From Variovorax beijingensis (lineage in GTDB: Bacteria; Pseudomonadota; Gammaproteobacteria; Burkholderiales; Burkholderiaceae_C), in the NCBI RefSeq assembly GCF_003951285.1, contig NZ_RXFQ01000002.1, positions 186,001-250,000 on the forward strand: a DNA stretch of 64,000 nt, read 5' to 3'. Below, one piece after another: positions 1 through 12,362 of this stretch. The translations under genes and the position numbers were made by a program. The stretch's first letter is position 1. The number at the start of each line of letters is the position of its first letter. Below the pieces are notes generated by a model. It saw only the letters and a list, made by a program, of their open reading frames with translations. It was not told where the DNA came from and did no database searches.

Positions 1-635
1 ATGGTGACCGGGTTCTGCAGGTAGCTGCTCGCAAGCCGCTTGATCTCGGGCGAGAAGGTGGCCGAGAACAGCAGCGTGGTGCGCTGCTTGGGCAGGTAGC
101 TCAGGATGCGCTGCAGGTCGGGCAGGAAGCCGATGTCCAGCATGCGGTCGGCCTCGTCGAGCACCACGTATTCCACCTGGTTGAGCACCGCGTTCTTGGC
201 CTCGATGTGATCGAGCAGCCGGCCCGGCGTGGCCACCAGCACTTCGACGCCCTTCTTGAGCTCGAGCGTCTGAGGCTTCATGTCGATGCCGCCGAACACC
301 ACCGTGCTGCGCAGGTTGGTGTACTTGGCGTACAGCTTGACCTGTTGGGCCACCTGGTCGGCCAGTTCGCGCGTGGGCAGCAGCACCAGCGCACGCACCG
401 GATGCCGCGCGGGCGAGGTGGAGGCGTTCTCGTGCTTGAGCATGCGCTGCAGCAGCGGCAACGAAAACGCCGCGGTCTTGCCGGTGCCGGTCTGCGCGGC
501 CCCCATCACGTCCTGCCCCGAAAGCACGACCGGAATGGCCTGTTCCTGGATGGGAGTCATGGTCTCGTAGCCCATTTCGGCTACGGCGCGCGCCAGCGGT
601 TCCGCCAGCGATAGATTGGAGAAGGAGCTTGTCAT
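1..635 (-). CDS. rhlE: DEAD-box RNA helicase, RhlE type (C-terminal part outside window)
   Basis: ATP-dependent RNA helicase of the cytoplasm, probably for ribosome assembly or cold-stress RNA remodelling. About 211 codons are visible, read right to left from ATG at 635 and running off base 1. Superfamily 2 motifs appear in order: Q motif TPIQEQAIP near residue 27, Walker A AQTGTGKT at 47-54, PTRELADQ near 87, ATPGRLLDH near 135, DEAD at 160-163 and SAT at 191-193. The opening MTSSFSNLSLAEPLARAV matches the RhlE subgroup rather than DbpA, SrmB or CsdA. The helicase C domain and tail are missing only because of the window edge. A nested hairpin lies in its 5' leader at 648-690. Confidence 0.93.
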   Translation of the reverse strand, partial: MTSSFSNLSLAEPLARAVAEMGYETMTPIQEQAIPVVLSGQDVMGAAQTGTGKTAAFSLPLLQRMLKHENASTSPARHPVRALVLLPTRELADQVAQQVKLYAKYTNLRSTVVFGGIDMKPQTLELKKGVEVLVATPGRLLDHIEAKNAVLNQVEYVVLDEADRMLDIGFLPDLQRILSYLPKQRTTLLFSATFSPEIKRLASSYLQNPVT

Positions 636-647
636 TAAGCCTTCTAT

Positions 648-690
648 TGTCGCACTGCCGCAAAAAATGGCAGTGACAGCGGCGCGACAA
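648..690 (-). promoter_or_regulatory. Nested hairpin in the helicase 5' leader
   Basis: An outer pair TTGTCGC (648-654) with GCGACAA (684-690) encloses an inner perfect pair CACTGCC (653-659) with GGCAGTG (669-675) around an A-rich loop. The two pairs share two bases, so they may form alternately. It lies 13 bases upstream of the helicase start, in transcribed leader or promoter sequence. Cold-shock helicase mRNAs often carry structured leaders; a role here is inference. Confidence 0.4.
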
Positions 691-709
691 ACTCCGCGCT
701 GGCTGCATT

Positions 710-726
710 GCTACTTATTTCATAGC
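710..726. repeat. Short dispersed palindrome, GCTA-N9-TAGC type
   Basis: AT-rich 17-bp palindrome just past the stop codon of the metallopeptidase, in an otherwise GC-rich context. A relative with the same length and ends (GCTAT-N7-ATAGC) lies at 28821-28837. Both are intergenic, as expected of a small dispersed element rather than a gene-specific operator. Confidence 0.35.
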
Positions 727-766
727 AAACTATTCAATAACCACGGGCATTTTTCACCATCAATGC

Positions 767-1660
767 TCAAAGATTGCGTGCATTGAAGGTGTCGCAGGAC
801 TTGACATCGCCGCTTTGATAGCCCGCGCCGAACCAGCGCTGGCGCTGCGCGCTCGATCCGTGGGTGAAGCTGTCGGGCACCACGGCGCGGCCTGCGGAGC
901 GCTGCAGCGCGTCGTCGCCGATCTTCTGCGCGGCATTCATCGCGGCCTCGATGTCGCCCGGGTCGAGCCACTTCTTCGACTCCTGCGAATGGTGCGCCCA
1001 GATGCCGGCAAAGCAGTCGGCCTGCAGCTCGACGCGAACGCTCAACGCGTTGTTCTGCGACTGGCTCAGGCGCCCGCGCATGCCGTCGACCTTGGCGGTC
1101 ACGCCGAGTTCGTCCTGCACGTGGTGGCCGACCTCGTGCGCGATGACGTAGGCCTGCGCGAATTCGCCGGGCGCGCCGAGCTGGTTCTTGAGCGTGTCGT
1201 AGAAGGCGAGGTCGATGTAGACCTTCTTGTCGCCGGGGCAGTAGAACGGCCCCATGGCCGCCTGGCCGGTACCGCATGCCGTGGGCGTGGCACCGCGGAA
1301 CAGCACCAGGCGCGGCGGCTGGTAGCTGCCGCCGTTCTGCCGGAAGATGTTCGTCCAGACGACCTCGGTGTTGCGCAGCACGGTCGATACGAAGGCCGCC
1401 TCGCGGTCGCCCGAGGGCGGCTTGGGTGCGGGGCCTTGCTGTTGCTGCTGCACCTGGACCTGTTCGCCACCGCCGCCGCTCAGGAGGCTGAGCACGGTCA
1501 GCGGATTGATGCCGAAGATCCAGCCCGCGATCAGCGCGACGGCAATGGTGCCGATGCCGATGCTGCGCCCGCCGATGAAACCGCCGCCGCCACGGCCACC
1601 ACCACCTTCACCGCGGCGGTCTTCGACGTTCTCGGATTGTTCGTTGCCTTCCCATCTCAT
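767..1660 (-). CDS. Neutral zinc metallopeptidase, YpfJ/KPN_02809 family
   Basis: Membrane-anchored zinc metallopeptidase of the YpfJ family (Pfam Zn_peptidase), 297 residues; the substrate is not known for the family. The start MRWEGNEQSENVEDRRGEG (ATG at 1660) is the family's usual N-terminus, followed by a Gly-rich stretch and one membrane segment at about residues 34-50. HEVGHH at 175-180 is the zinc-binding HExxH motif (His175, Glu176, His179). A paired Cys130/Cys141 is seen ahead of it. The open frame continues upstream of 1660 but lacks family similarity there. It is followed on the same strand by rhlE and preceded by dcd, without obvious functional linkage. Confidence 0.88.
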   Translation of the reverse strand: MRWEGNEQSENVEDRRGEGGGGRGGGGFIGGRSIGIGTIAVALIAGWIFGINPLTVLSLLSGGGGEQVQVQQQQQGPAPKPPSGDREAAFVSTVLRNTEVVWTNIFRQNGGSYQPPRLVLFRGATPTACGTGQAAMGPFYCPGDKKVYIDLAFYDTLKNQLGAPGEFAQAYVIAHEVGHHVQDELGVTAKVDGMRGRLSQSQNNALSVRVELQADCFAGIWAHHSQESKKWLDPGDIEAAMNAAQKIGDDALQRSAGRAVVPDSFTHGSSAQRQRWFGAGYQSGDVKSCDTFNARNL

Positions 1661-1757
1661 CGCAGTCTCCTTGCCGGCCTTGCGGGTTTGCCGGATCGCC
1701 TCTGGATGGTACTTGGCCCGGCCGCCGGCCGCGTAACCGGCGGTCAGAATGCGCGGA

Positions 1758-2324
<567 letters not shown>

Positions 2325-2406
2325 ATGCGGTCGCTGATGCTGCTGCTGCGGGGAGGAATGGCGCGAATTGTGGCATGGGCCACCGCCCTCCCCGCCGTCC
2401 CGGGTG

Positions 2407-3693
2407 CTACAGCGCCTGCGAGATCACCGTGCGCTCGACCAGCCGGTCGTCGCCCAGCACGATCATCGCGAACAGCAGCTCCTCGAGGCTGTTCGCGCGC
2501 GCGGCCTTGCGCGCCAGCAGGGGCGTGGCCTGCGGGTTGAGCACCAGGAAGTCGGCCTCGCAGCCGGGCTGCAGGTTGCCGACCACGCCACCCAGCCCCA
2601 GCGCGCGCGCCGCGCCGCCGGTGTGGCGCCACCAGAGCTCGGAAGGCGCGATGCTCAGGCCGGCCTTGGTCTGGCCCTCGCGTCCCACGTAGTAGGCCGC
2701 CATCATGGTGTGGAAGGGGCTGAAGCTGGTGCCGCCGCCCACGTCGCTGGCCAGGCCGTAGGGGTAGCCCACGCGGTCGGCCGCGCCGAAGTCGAAGAAG
2801 CCGCTGCCCAGGAACAGGTTGCTGGTCGGGCTCACGGCCGCGGCCGTCTTCGTGTCGCGCAGCAGCGCGCGGTCGGTGTCGTCCAGGTAGATGCAGTGCG
2901 CATACACGGCGCGCTCGCGCATCAGCCCGAAGCCGGCGTACACGTCGAGGTAGGAGCGCGCCTCGGGATAGAGCTCGCGCACCCACGCCACCTCGTCGCG
3001 GTTCTCGGCCACGTGCGACTGGATCCATGTATCGGCGTACTTCGCGGCCAGTTCGCCCGCGCCGCGCATCTGGGCGTCGGTGCTCGCGGGCGCGAAGCGC
3101 GGGGTGATGGCGTAGCCCAGGCGGCCGGTGTTGTGCCACTTGCGGATCAGCGCCTCGGAGTCGATGAGGCTCTGCTCGGTTTCATCGCGCACGCCGTCGG
3201 GCGAATGCCGGTCCTGCAGCACCTTGCCGCTGATCATGCGCAGGCCGCGGCGCTCGGCGCCCTCGAAGAAGGCATCGACCGAGGCCACGTGCGAAGTCGC
3301 GAAGGCCAGCGCGGTGGTGACGCCGTTGCGCAGCAGCTCGCCGAAGAACACGTCGGCCACTTCGTTCGAATGCGCGGGGTCGGCAAACCTGGCTTCGGCC
3401 GGGAAGGTGTAGTTCTCGAGCCAGGGCAAGAGCCCCGGCGAGGGCGAGCCGATGATGTCGGTCTGCGGAAAGTGGATGTGCATGTCCACGAACCCCGGCG
3501 CGAGGATGCGGCCCGGCAGGTGAGTCAGATCGGCATCGGGGTGGCGCGGCGACACGGCGGCATGGCTGCCGGCGTCGAGCACGCGCTGGCGGCCGGCGCT
3601 GTCGGGTGCGACGACCAGCAGGCCGTCTTCATCGAAAACGGGCAGGCCGGCGTCGTCGAATCGCAGGAGGGAGGCGCGGTAGGCTTTTTTCAT
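2407..3693 (-). CDS. guaD: Guanine deaminase
   Basis: Zinc-dependent amidohydrolase converting guanine to xanthine, feeding xanthine dehydrogenase encoded elsewhere in the window. 428 residues from ATG at 3693; further in-frame codons upstream look non-coding. The metal-ligand motif [13 protein letters not shown] near residue 75 is the guanine deaminase signature, followed by QSHVAEN (His ligand), YAHCIYL and the late Asp motif [12 protein letters not shown]. Overall length and order match the GuaD family. The next gene in transcription order upstream is a BMP-family binding protein (3790-4890), so uptake and deamination of purines may be co-expressed. Confidence 0.93.
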   Translation of the reverse strand: MKKAYRASLLRFDDAGLPVFDEDGLLVVAPDSAGRQRVLDAGSHAAVSPRHPDADLTHLPGRILAPGFVDMHIHFPQTDIIGSPSPGLLPWLENYTFPAEARFADPAHSNEVADVFFGELLRNGVTTALAFATSHVASVDAFFEGAERRGLRMISGKVLQDRHSPDGVRDETEQSLIDSEALIRKWHNTGRLGYAITPRFAPASTDAQMRGAGELAAKYADTWIQSHVAENRDEVAWVRELYPEARSYLDVYAGFGLMRERAVYAHCIYLDDTDRALLRDTKTAAAVSPTSNLFLGSGFFDFGAADRVGYPYGLASDVGGGTSFSPFHTMMAAYYVGREGQTKAGLSIAPSELWWRHTGGAARALGLGGVVGNLQPGCEADFLVLNPQATPLLARKAARANSLEELLFAMIVLGDDRLVERTVISQAL

Positions 3694-3789
3694 CGTGGTT
3701 GCCGAGGGTAATCCAGGCCCGGGCCGCCGCAATTTCCATGTGCGTATGAGTGCTATATGCCCAGGCCACTCGGCAAGCGCCCGGCCGGG

Positions 3790-4890
3790 TCAACGCCCCA
3801 CGCGTCCCTGCACGCCTTCCACGAGCCAGTTCATCTTCAGGATCTGCTCGTCGTTCAGCTGCGCACCCTTGGCAATCACGGTGCGGCCTTCGTTGTCGCG
3901 CACGTCGGCCGCCACCGCGCGGAACGGCTGCAGCCGGCCTTCCGCGATGTCCTTCTGCCGCGCCAGCACTTCCTGCTGCACGGCCTTGGGCACCTTGCCG
4001 CCGAAGTCGCCGACGCGGATCATTCCTTCCTTCACGCCGCCCCACACATTGCCGCTCTTCCAGCGGCCGTCGAGCACCGCCTGCGCACGCTCGGTGTAGT
4101 AGCCGCCCCACTGGTGCGTGACGGCGACGATCTGCGCGTCGGGCGCGATCTTGCGCATGTCGGAGTGGTAGGCCACGGCCATCTTGCCGCGCTCCTGCGC
4201 CGCGGCCATGACGGCCGTGGAGCCGGTGTGGAAGGCGATGACGTCGGCGTTCTGGTTGAACAGCGCCATGGCCGCGTCGCGCTCCTTCGGCGGATCGAAC
4301 CATTCGTTGAGCCACACCACGGCCACCTTGGCATCCGGGTTCACCGAGCGCATGCCGAGCGCGAAGGCGTTGATGCCCTGCAGCACCTCCGGAATCGGAA
4401 AGCCCGCCACGTAGCCGGCCAGGTTCGTCTTCGTCATGCGGCCGGCCGCGATGCCCGCGAGGTAGCGGCCTTCGTAGTAGCGGGCGTTGGCGGTGGCGAC
4501 ATTGGGCGCGGTCTTGTAGCCGGTGATGGATTCGAACTTCACGCCGGGGAAGTCCTTCGCGACCTTCATCGTCGGCTCCATGTAGCCGAAGCTGGGCGTG
4601 AAGATCAGCCGGTTTCCCTGTTGCGCGAGGTCGCGGATCACGCGCTCGGCGTCGGCGCCCTCGGGCACGTTCTCGACGAAGGTGGTCTTGACCTTGCCGC
4701 CGAGCGCCGCATCGACGGCCTTGCGGCCCTCTTCGTGCTGGCGCACCCAGCCGGCATCGGTGACCGGCGTGACGTAGACGAAGCCGATCTTCAGCGGCTC
4801 CTTGGAAGCCTGCGGCTGCGAAAAGGCGGGAGACAGAAAACAGGCGGCTGCCCACGCCAGAACGGCGCGGCCCGCGAGGTTTTTGTACAT
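3790..4890 (-). CDS. BMP-family (Med/PnrA-like) periplasmic purine-binding protein
   Basis: Substrate-binding protein of the basic membrane protein family, whose characterised members bind purine nucleosides for ABC import. 366 residues with an N-terminal hydrophobic signal (about 1-24, ending SPAFSQ) but no canonical lipobox. The block KIGFVYVTPVTDAGWVRQHE, the GADAER motif and the run FGYMEPTMKVA are all shared with the second BMP protein at 23830-25002, so the two are paralogs. A Shine-Dalgarno (GAGGA) precedes ATG 4890. No permease or ATPase lies beside it; it may dock with the complete ABC set 20 kb away. Location next to guaD supports a purine ligand. A strong terminator for the upstream acylase separates the two. 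Confidence 0.85.
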   Translation of the reverse strand: MYKNLAGRAVLAWAAACFLSPAFSQPQASKEPLKIGFVYVTPVTDAGWVRQHEEGRKAVDAALGGKVKTTFVENVPEGADAERVIRDLAQQGNRLIFTPSFGYMEPTMKVAKDFPGVKFESITGYKTAPNVATANARYYEGRYLAGIAAGRMTKTNLAGYVAGFPIPEVLQGINAFALGMRSVNPDAKVAVVWLNEWFDPPKERDAAMALFNQNADVIAFHTGSTAVMAAAQERGKMAVAYHSDMRKIAPDAQIVAVTHQWGGYYTERAQAVLDGRWKSGNVWGGVKEGMIRVGDFGGKVPKAVQQEVLARQKDIAEGRLQPFRAVAADVRDNEGRTVIAKGAQLNDEQILKMNWLVEGVQGRVGR

Positions 4891-4922
4891 GGTGTTCCTC
4901 TACATGGCCCCGGAAATGACAA

Positions 4923-4956
4923 ACCCCGCAACAGGCCGGGGCGCCTGATGCGGGGT
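4923..4956 (-). terminator. Intrinsic terminator of the acylase gene
   Basis: Near-perfect two-tier stem: ACCCCGCA (4923-4930) pairs with TGCGGGGT (4949-4956) and AGGC (4933-4936) with GCCT (4943-4946), with a six-base loop. Read on the minus strand it follows the acylase stop codon by about 40 bases and runs into TTTGTCATTT. Confidence 0.7.
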
Positions 4957-4998
4957 CGGGATTTTAGTGCGGTGCTGCCTGCGCGCCGCGCGCGGGGC

Positions 4999-7527
4999 CT
5001 ATTCGCTCACCACCGCACTGCGGTAGGCCGCGTCGGCCTTGATCTCGGCTTCGGAGAACGGCACCCTCCGCCACTGCCCCGCGCTGTAGGCGCGCGTGTA
5101 GTCGGCGTTGTGCGCCGAGGCCGGGTCGTCCGACTGCGAGAACGCGAGGAAGGTGTGCGCCTCCACGCCGCCCTCGGGGAACCGCACGACCTGCATGTAG
5201 CTGTTGCCGTTCGGATTGCCGTCCATCGTGTAGCCGCCCTTGTCGAGCCGGTTCTCCGAGCAGGCGATGGTGAAGTAGCCCGGCCCGCCGCAGCCGCCGT
5301 AGAGCGGGATCTTCTGGCCGCCGCGCGTGGCGAACAGGTAGTCGCCGCGCTTCGCATCGAGCGCGAAGCCGCTGGCTTCCACGCGTGCGATGGCCGCGCC
5401 GAAGGCCTGCTGCAACGCGGCTTGCGCACCGGGCTTCAGGTCGCGCGGCGTGTGGATCGGGTCGCTCGCGCTGAAGGGCACGTTGTAGAGCGTGGCCGAT
5501 GGCTGCAGCGATGCGCGGTTCCAGAACTCGTCCCAGATGTGCGCGCCGCGCGCCCCGCTCGTGCCGGTGTTGTCCCAGGCCTGGAGCGCCGCGCAGGCGG
5601 GGCCGGTGTCCACGTCGCGCCCGATGGCGCCGCCGCCTTGCGGATCGGTCGCCACGTTGATCGTCGGCGCCGCGCACACCATGGCCAAAGCCTGGTCCTT
5701 GAACAGCTCGGCCGTCAGCACGCGGCTGTTGATCACCATCTGCTTGACGGTGTCGGCCGTGGCACCCTTGCCGCCGTACGCATCGGCGCCATCGATCCGC
5801 CCCTGTGCCAGCAGGTTGCCCAGGCGCGTGCGGAAGCTCACGGCCTGCGTGCCTGCGGGACCCAGGATGTCCGGGTAGCCGGTCATCGGCGCCTTCGGGT
5901 TCGCGAGCCAATAGCTGTCGTTCGAATTTTCGACGTAGTCCTCGCGCAGCAGGCTCGGCATCCGGGAGGCGCCGAGCGCGCCCTTCTGGGCCGAATCGGC
6001 ATCGGTCTGCCAGTCGCACGCGCTCCTGGAGCCGTCGAAGACCGGCACGCGCGGCAGCGAGGCGCCGATCGCCGCGCCCAGCGGCGTCGTGCAGCTCGCC
6101 ACCTGGGTGGGCGACACATTGGGGATCGCACCGATGTCGGCATACCAGGCCTTGGGCGCCCCGCGGCCCACGGCCACGGTGTTGACCCACGGAATGGCCG
6201 ACTCCTCGCGCTGGATGGCGATGAACTCGTCGAGCGACTTCGCCTGGTTCCAGCGCAGCCAGTTGCGGAAGGTGCGGTAGTTCTCGCCGTTGATGTCGCG
6301 CATCGCGAAGGCCGTGGTCTGGCTCCAGGCCAGCGCGGCGTTCAGCGGCGCCAGGTTGACCATCGGCCCGTACTCCGACTTGTAGAGCGTGCGCGTCACC
6401 GGCGCCACGCTGCCGTCGGCCTGCTTCACGTCGACCGTGATGTCCAGCGCCTGCATCTTCACGGCGCTGCCGTCGCGCATGTAGCGGGTCGGGTCGCCCG
6501 CCGCGAGCTTGAGTTCGAAGAAGCCGAAGCGGCGCGCGGTCGACACCGTGTGGCTCCAGGCGATGTTGTCGTTGAAGCCGATCAGGATCACCGGAATGCC
6601 CAGGAACGAGGTGCCGCTGATGTTGAGCTGGCCCGGGATCGTGAGCTGCGCCTGGTAGAAGCGGTCGGGCCCGCGCCAGTACCAGTGCGGGTTGCCGAAG
6701 AGCAGCGGGCTCGCGTCGCCGGTGGCCGCGGTGCCGAAGCCGATCATGTTGCTGCCGACACCTTCGTGCCCGCCCACCTGCAGCTCGGGCACGCGCATGC
6801 CGGCTGCCGCGAGTTGCAGCGTAGCCTTGTGGAGCCTGCCGCGTGCGGCGGTCTTGGTGGACGCCGCCGGTGCCGGAGCGATCGCGTTGGCGATGTTCGG
6901 CAGGAAGTTGCTGTAGCCGCCCGCGAGATTGGCCGCGTACATGCGGCGGTAGATGTCTTCGGCCGCGATGGGCTTCACCCAGGCTTCGTTGCGGCAGGCC
7001 TCGTGCGCCGCGCCGCTGGCCTTCAGGTCGCGCACATAGCGGTTGTAGCCCGCGGCAAAGCCCTCGACCAGCTGCCGGAGGTTGTCGGGCTGCGCGGCAA
7101 TCATCTTCTCGAGCACGTCGGCCGAGATCACGTGCCTGTGGAAGAAGTCGGAGTCGATGTTCTTCGGCCGCCCGATGGTGCTGCCGGCCACGAGCTGCGC
7201 GTCGCCGCCGAGGTACTGCGACCGCTCGCCGCGGTAGGTGAGGAACGAGTCGGCCATGGTGCAGAGGTTGTCCTCGGCCTGCGCATGACCGTAGCCGTAG
7301 CCCGCGCCGGACCAGGTGTCGGCCTTGATGTGCGGCACGCCCATCGCGGTACGGCGGATCTCGGCCTTGTAGGTGCCTTCGGCCGGCGGGTTGCCGGGCG
7401 GATTGCCGGCCACGGGCGGGAACGAGAACCCGTTGCCTCCGCCGCCGCCGCAGGCGGTGAGCGCGGCCGCGGTGGCCAACGCGAGCAGGGACAGCGGCAC
7501 GGCGCCGCGCGAGGATGTCTGTCTCAT
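4999..7527 (-). CDS. Secreted lipoprotein acylase, penicillin-amidase (Ntn hydrolase) family
   Basis: Ntn-hydrolase of the penicillin/acyl-homoserine-lactone acylase family, 842 residues; hydrolyses amide-linked acyl groups, exact substrate unknown. The start MRQTSSRGAV (ATG 7527) has a GGAGAC ribosome site and gives a lipoprotein signal with LTAC and lipidated Cys26, followed by five Gly. The autocatalytic nucleophile is Ser259 in HEGVGSN, with the family's Asn260 beside it. Before it is the alpha-subunit part with SGAGYGYGHAQAEDNL; after it comes the NPHWYWRGPDRFYQ block of the beta subunit. It could be a quorum-signal acylase (PvdQ/AhlM relatives) or a general amide acylase; sequence alone does not decide. 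An AraC gene follows upstream on the same strand. Confidence 0.85.
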   Translation of the reverse strand: MRQTSSRGAVPLSLLALATAAALTACGGGGGNGFSFPPVAGNPPGNPPAEGTYKAEIRRTAMGVPHIKADTWSGAGYGYGHAQAEDNLCTMADSFLTYRGERSQYLGGDAQLVAGSTIGRPKNIDSDFFHRHVISADVLEKMIAAQPDNLRQLVEGFAAGYNRYVRDLKASGAAHEACRNEAWVKPIAAEDIYRRMYAANLAGGYSNFLPNIANAIAPAPAASTKTAARGRLHKATLQLAAAGMRVPELQVGGHEGVGSNMIGFGTAATGDASPLLFGNPHWYWRGPDRFYQAQLTIPGQLNISGTSFLGIPVILIGFNDNIAWSHTVSTARRFGFFELKLAAGDPTRYMRDGSAVKMQALDITVDVKQADGSVAPVTRTLYKSEYGPMVNLAPLNAALAWSQTTAFAMRDINGENYRTFRNWLRWNQAKSLDEFIAIQREESAIPWVNTVAVGRGAPKAWYADIGAIPNVSPTQVASCTTPLGAAIGASLPRVPVFDGSRSACDWQTDADSAQKGALGASRMPSLLREDYVENSNDSYWLANPKAPMTGYPDILGPAGTQAVSFRTRLGNLLAQGRIDGADAYGGKGATADTVKQMVINSRVLTAELFKDQALAMVCAAPTINVATDPQGGGAIGRDVDTGPACAALQAWDNTGTSGARGAHIWDEFWNRASLQPSATLYNVPFSASDPIHTPRDLKPGAQAALQQAFGAAIARVEASGFALDAKRGDYLFATRGGQKIPLYGGCGGPGYFTIACSENRLDKGGYTMDGNPNGNSYMQVVRFPEGGVEAHTFLAFSQSDDPASAHNADYTRAYSAGQWRRVPFSEAEIKADAAYRSAVVSE

Positions 7528-7623
7528 GGATGTCTCCGGTTGATGCTCTCTTGATGGAGCACCTTGCAGCCTACGCATGGAGACAGGCCGCGGCTTGAAC
7601 GCAGCCGCTGTCATGCGGGCGGC

Positions 7624-8430
7624 TCAGTGGGCGGTCGCGTGGCCCCAGGCGTGCGACGCCTGCGCATCCGCCGTCACATGCACCCGGCTCGCGAGAAACG
7701 ACGGCGGCAGCCCGAAGTAGCGCTGGAAGGTGCGGCTCATGTGCGCCGCATCGGTGAAGCCGCTGACCAGCGCCACGTCGGTGAGCGGCCGGTGGCCGGT
7801 GAACTGCTGCACCGTGCGCCGCACCTTGGTCCACAACGCATAGCGCTTGACCGACACGCCCACCTGCTCGGCGAAGAGATGCGTCAGCCGGTCGGGCGAG
7901 AGGCAGGCCACGGCCGAGAGCTTCTTCAGCGGGATCTGGCCGGCATGTTCGCGGATGGCCTGCAGCACGCGCTCGATGCGCCGGTCGATCGGCGGCACGA
8001 GTTCCGGGCATCCGGTGATCGCCTCGACCATCTTCGCGCTGAGCGACTGCAGCCTGCCGTCGCCGAGCAGCCCGCTCTGCGCGGGTTCGAAGTCGTCGCG
8101 CAGCTTGCCGAAGCAGCGCGCATCGATCGGCTCGATGCCGTGGCCGCCCATGCACCGCGCGAGCATGCGGTAGGCGCTCGATGCCGGATCGAGGTTGAGC
8201 GACAGCAGCCCGCAGCCGTCGACGTCGAGCCGGCGCGACACGTGCGGGGCCACCAGCGCGGCGGTGCAATGCACGCGCGTGCCATCGAGTGCCTCGAGCA
8301 TGAACGGATGGCCGCTGACCGACGCCAGCAGCGTCGCCGACGAGCGCGCCGTGAGCCCCGACTGGATCGCCGGTGTGATGTAGAGAAACCTGTCGTCCCA
8401 GAGGTGCAGGAAGTTTTGCTGCGTGGTCAT
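7624..8430 (-). CDS. AraC-family transcriptional regulator
   Basis: 268-residue regulator with an unassigned N-terminal sensor part and a C-terminal AraC/XylS double helix-turn-helix (about residues 165-260: CLSPDRLTHLFAEQVGVSVK, then LTDVALVSGFTDAAHMSRTF and YFGLPPS). ATG 8430 was chosen because the open frame beyond it reads into the next gene in a different frame and shows no domain. It lies 96 bases upstream of the acylase start on the same strand, so it may control it and may share a transcript. The ligand is unknown. Confidence 0.88.
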   Translation of the reverse strand: MTTQQNFLHLWDDRFLYITPAIQSGLTARSSATLLASVSGHPFMLEALDGTRVHCTAALVAPHVSRRLDVDGCGLLSLNLDPASSAYRMLARCMGGHGIEPIDARCFGKLRDDFEPAQSGLLGDGRLQSLSAKMVEAITGCPELVPPIDRRIERVLQAIREHAGQIPLKKLSAVACLSPDRLTHLFAEQVGVSVKRYALWTKVRRTVQQFTGHRPLTDVALVSGFTDAAHMSRTFQRYFGLPPSFLASRVHVTADAQASHAWGHATAH

Positions 8431-8519
8431 GCCGTGTCTCTTTTTTTTGTCTTGTCTCCGGCGACGGATTCTCACGCATCGGCACGGCGCAAGGGCTACG
8501 GGATTGTGCCCGGTGCGGC

Positions 8520-9467
8520 TCAATGAAGCTGCGCGGACTCCGCCTGCACATGCTCGCGCACGGCCTCCAGCAGCAGCGTGGCGAGGCGCGCCACCGGTGC
8601 CTCGGCCGCGGCCTGTGCGCGATAGAGCATGAGCGACATCTGCGGCAGCGCCGGCAGGCCGATGGCCGTGCGGTCGATGGCACGCACATGCGCGGGCAGG
8701 CCGAAGGGCGTACGCACCGACAGGCCCAGGCCCGCCGACGTGGCGGCCCACAGCGCGGCCAGGCTGGCGCTGGTGAACGCATGGCGCCATGGCGTGCCGG
8801 CGCGGTCGAGCGCGGCAACGACGATCTCGCGCAGCGGGCATGGCGCATCGAGCAGCACCAGCGGCAGCGGCTCCTTCGACTTGCGCGCGCTGGCGCCGCG
8901 GCGCTCGCGCTCCTCCCACCAGGCCGCGTCGAGCGCATCGGGCGACCTCGGGCCGATCCAATGCAGCGGCAGGCGCGCCACGCGCTCGCCGTGCGGCGTT
9001 ATCTGCCCGCCGGTGTCCCACGCCAGCGCCAGGTCGAGTTGCCGCAGTTCGAGCCGTTCGCGCAATTCGGCGCTGCGCGCCACGCAGGCCTCGATGCGCA
9101 CTTTGGGATGCGCGCGCGCAAAGCGGCCGAGCACTGCGGGCAGCAGCGTTTCGCCGAAGTCTTCCTGCAGGCCGAGCCGCACCCAGCCCTGCAGGTCCGC
9201 ACCGCGCATGGCGGCGCTCGCTTCCTCGTTCAATTCGAGCATGCGGTGGGCGTAGGCCAGCAGCGTTTCGCCCGCGTCGGTGAGCTCCAGCCCGCGGCCG
9301 GCCTTGCGGAACAGCGCGGTGCCGGCTTGGGCCTCCAGCTTTTTCAGTTGCGCGCTCACGGCCGATGTGGAGCGGCCCAGCCGGTCGGCCGCGCGCGCAT
9401 AGCTGCCCAGTGCGATGCCGGTGGAAAAACTGCGCAGCACGTCGAGATCGAACATCACCTGGGACAT
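8520..9467 (-). CDS. LysR-family regulator, divergent from an MFS transporter
   Basis: 315 residues, typical LTTR length. The N-terminal winged HTH reads MSQVMFDLDVLRSFSTGIAL then SYARAADRLGRSTSAVSAQL. ATG 9467 is preceded by AAAGGTGA at good spacing, which decides it over upstream in-frame ATGs. The effector domain begins near residue 95 (GWVRLGLQEDFGETLLPAVL). The MFS gene starts 97 bases away in the other direction, the usual arrangement of an LTTR and its target. The intergenic stretch is AT-rich (about 9480-9540), consistent with a shared promoter zone. Confidence 0.9.
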   Translation of the reverse strand: MSQVMFDLDVLRSFSTGIALGSYARAADRLGRSTSAVSAQLKKLEAQAGTALFRKAGRGLELTDAGETLLAYAHRMLELNEEASAAMRGADLQGWVRLGLQEDFGETLLPAVLGRFARAHPKVRIEACVARSAELRERLELRQLDLALAWDTGGQITPHGERVARLPLHWIGPRSPDALDAAWWEERERRGASARKSKEPLPLVLLDAPCPLREIVVAALDRAGTPWRHAFTSASLAALWAATSAGLGLSVRTPFGLPAHVRAIDRTAIGLPALPQMSLMLYRAQAAAEAPVARLATLLLEAVREHVQAESAQLH

Positions 9468-9564
9468 GGATTCACCTTTCATCAATCGTCCTGTTTTTTG
9501 GGACGAATCACTCATTATTTTCTGATTTTCAGAATCTTTGCAACGGCGGACACTGCGCCGCAAC

Positions 9565-12341
<2,777 letters not shown>

Positions 12342-12362
12342 AGCGCGGCCGCAGCCGGCGCG

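Noticed and set aside
3757..7554. A 1265-codon plus-strand open frame opposite the BMP and acylase genes
   Set aside because: Antisense shadow with biased Arg/His/Gly composition; the minus strand encodes recognisable families.
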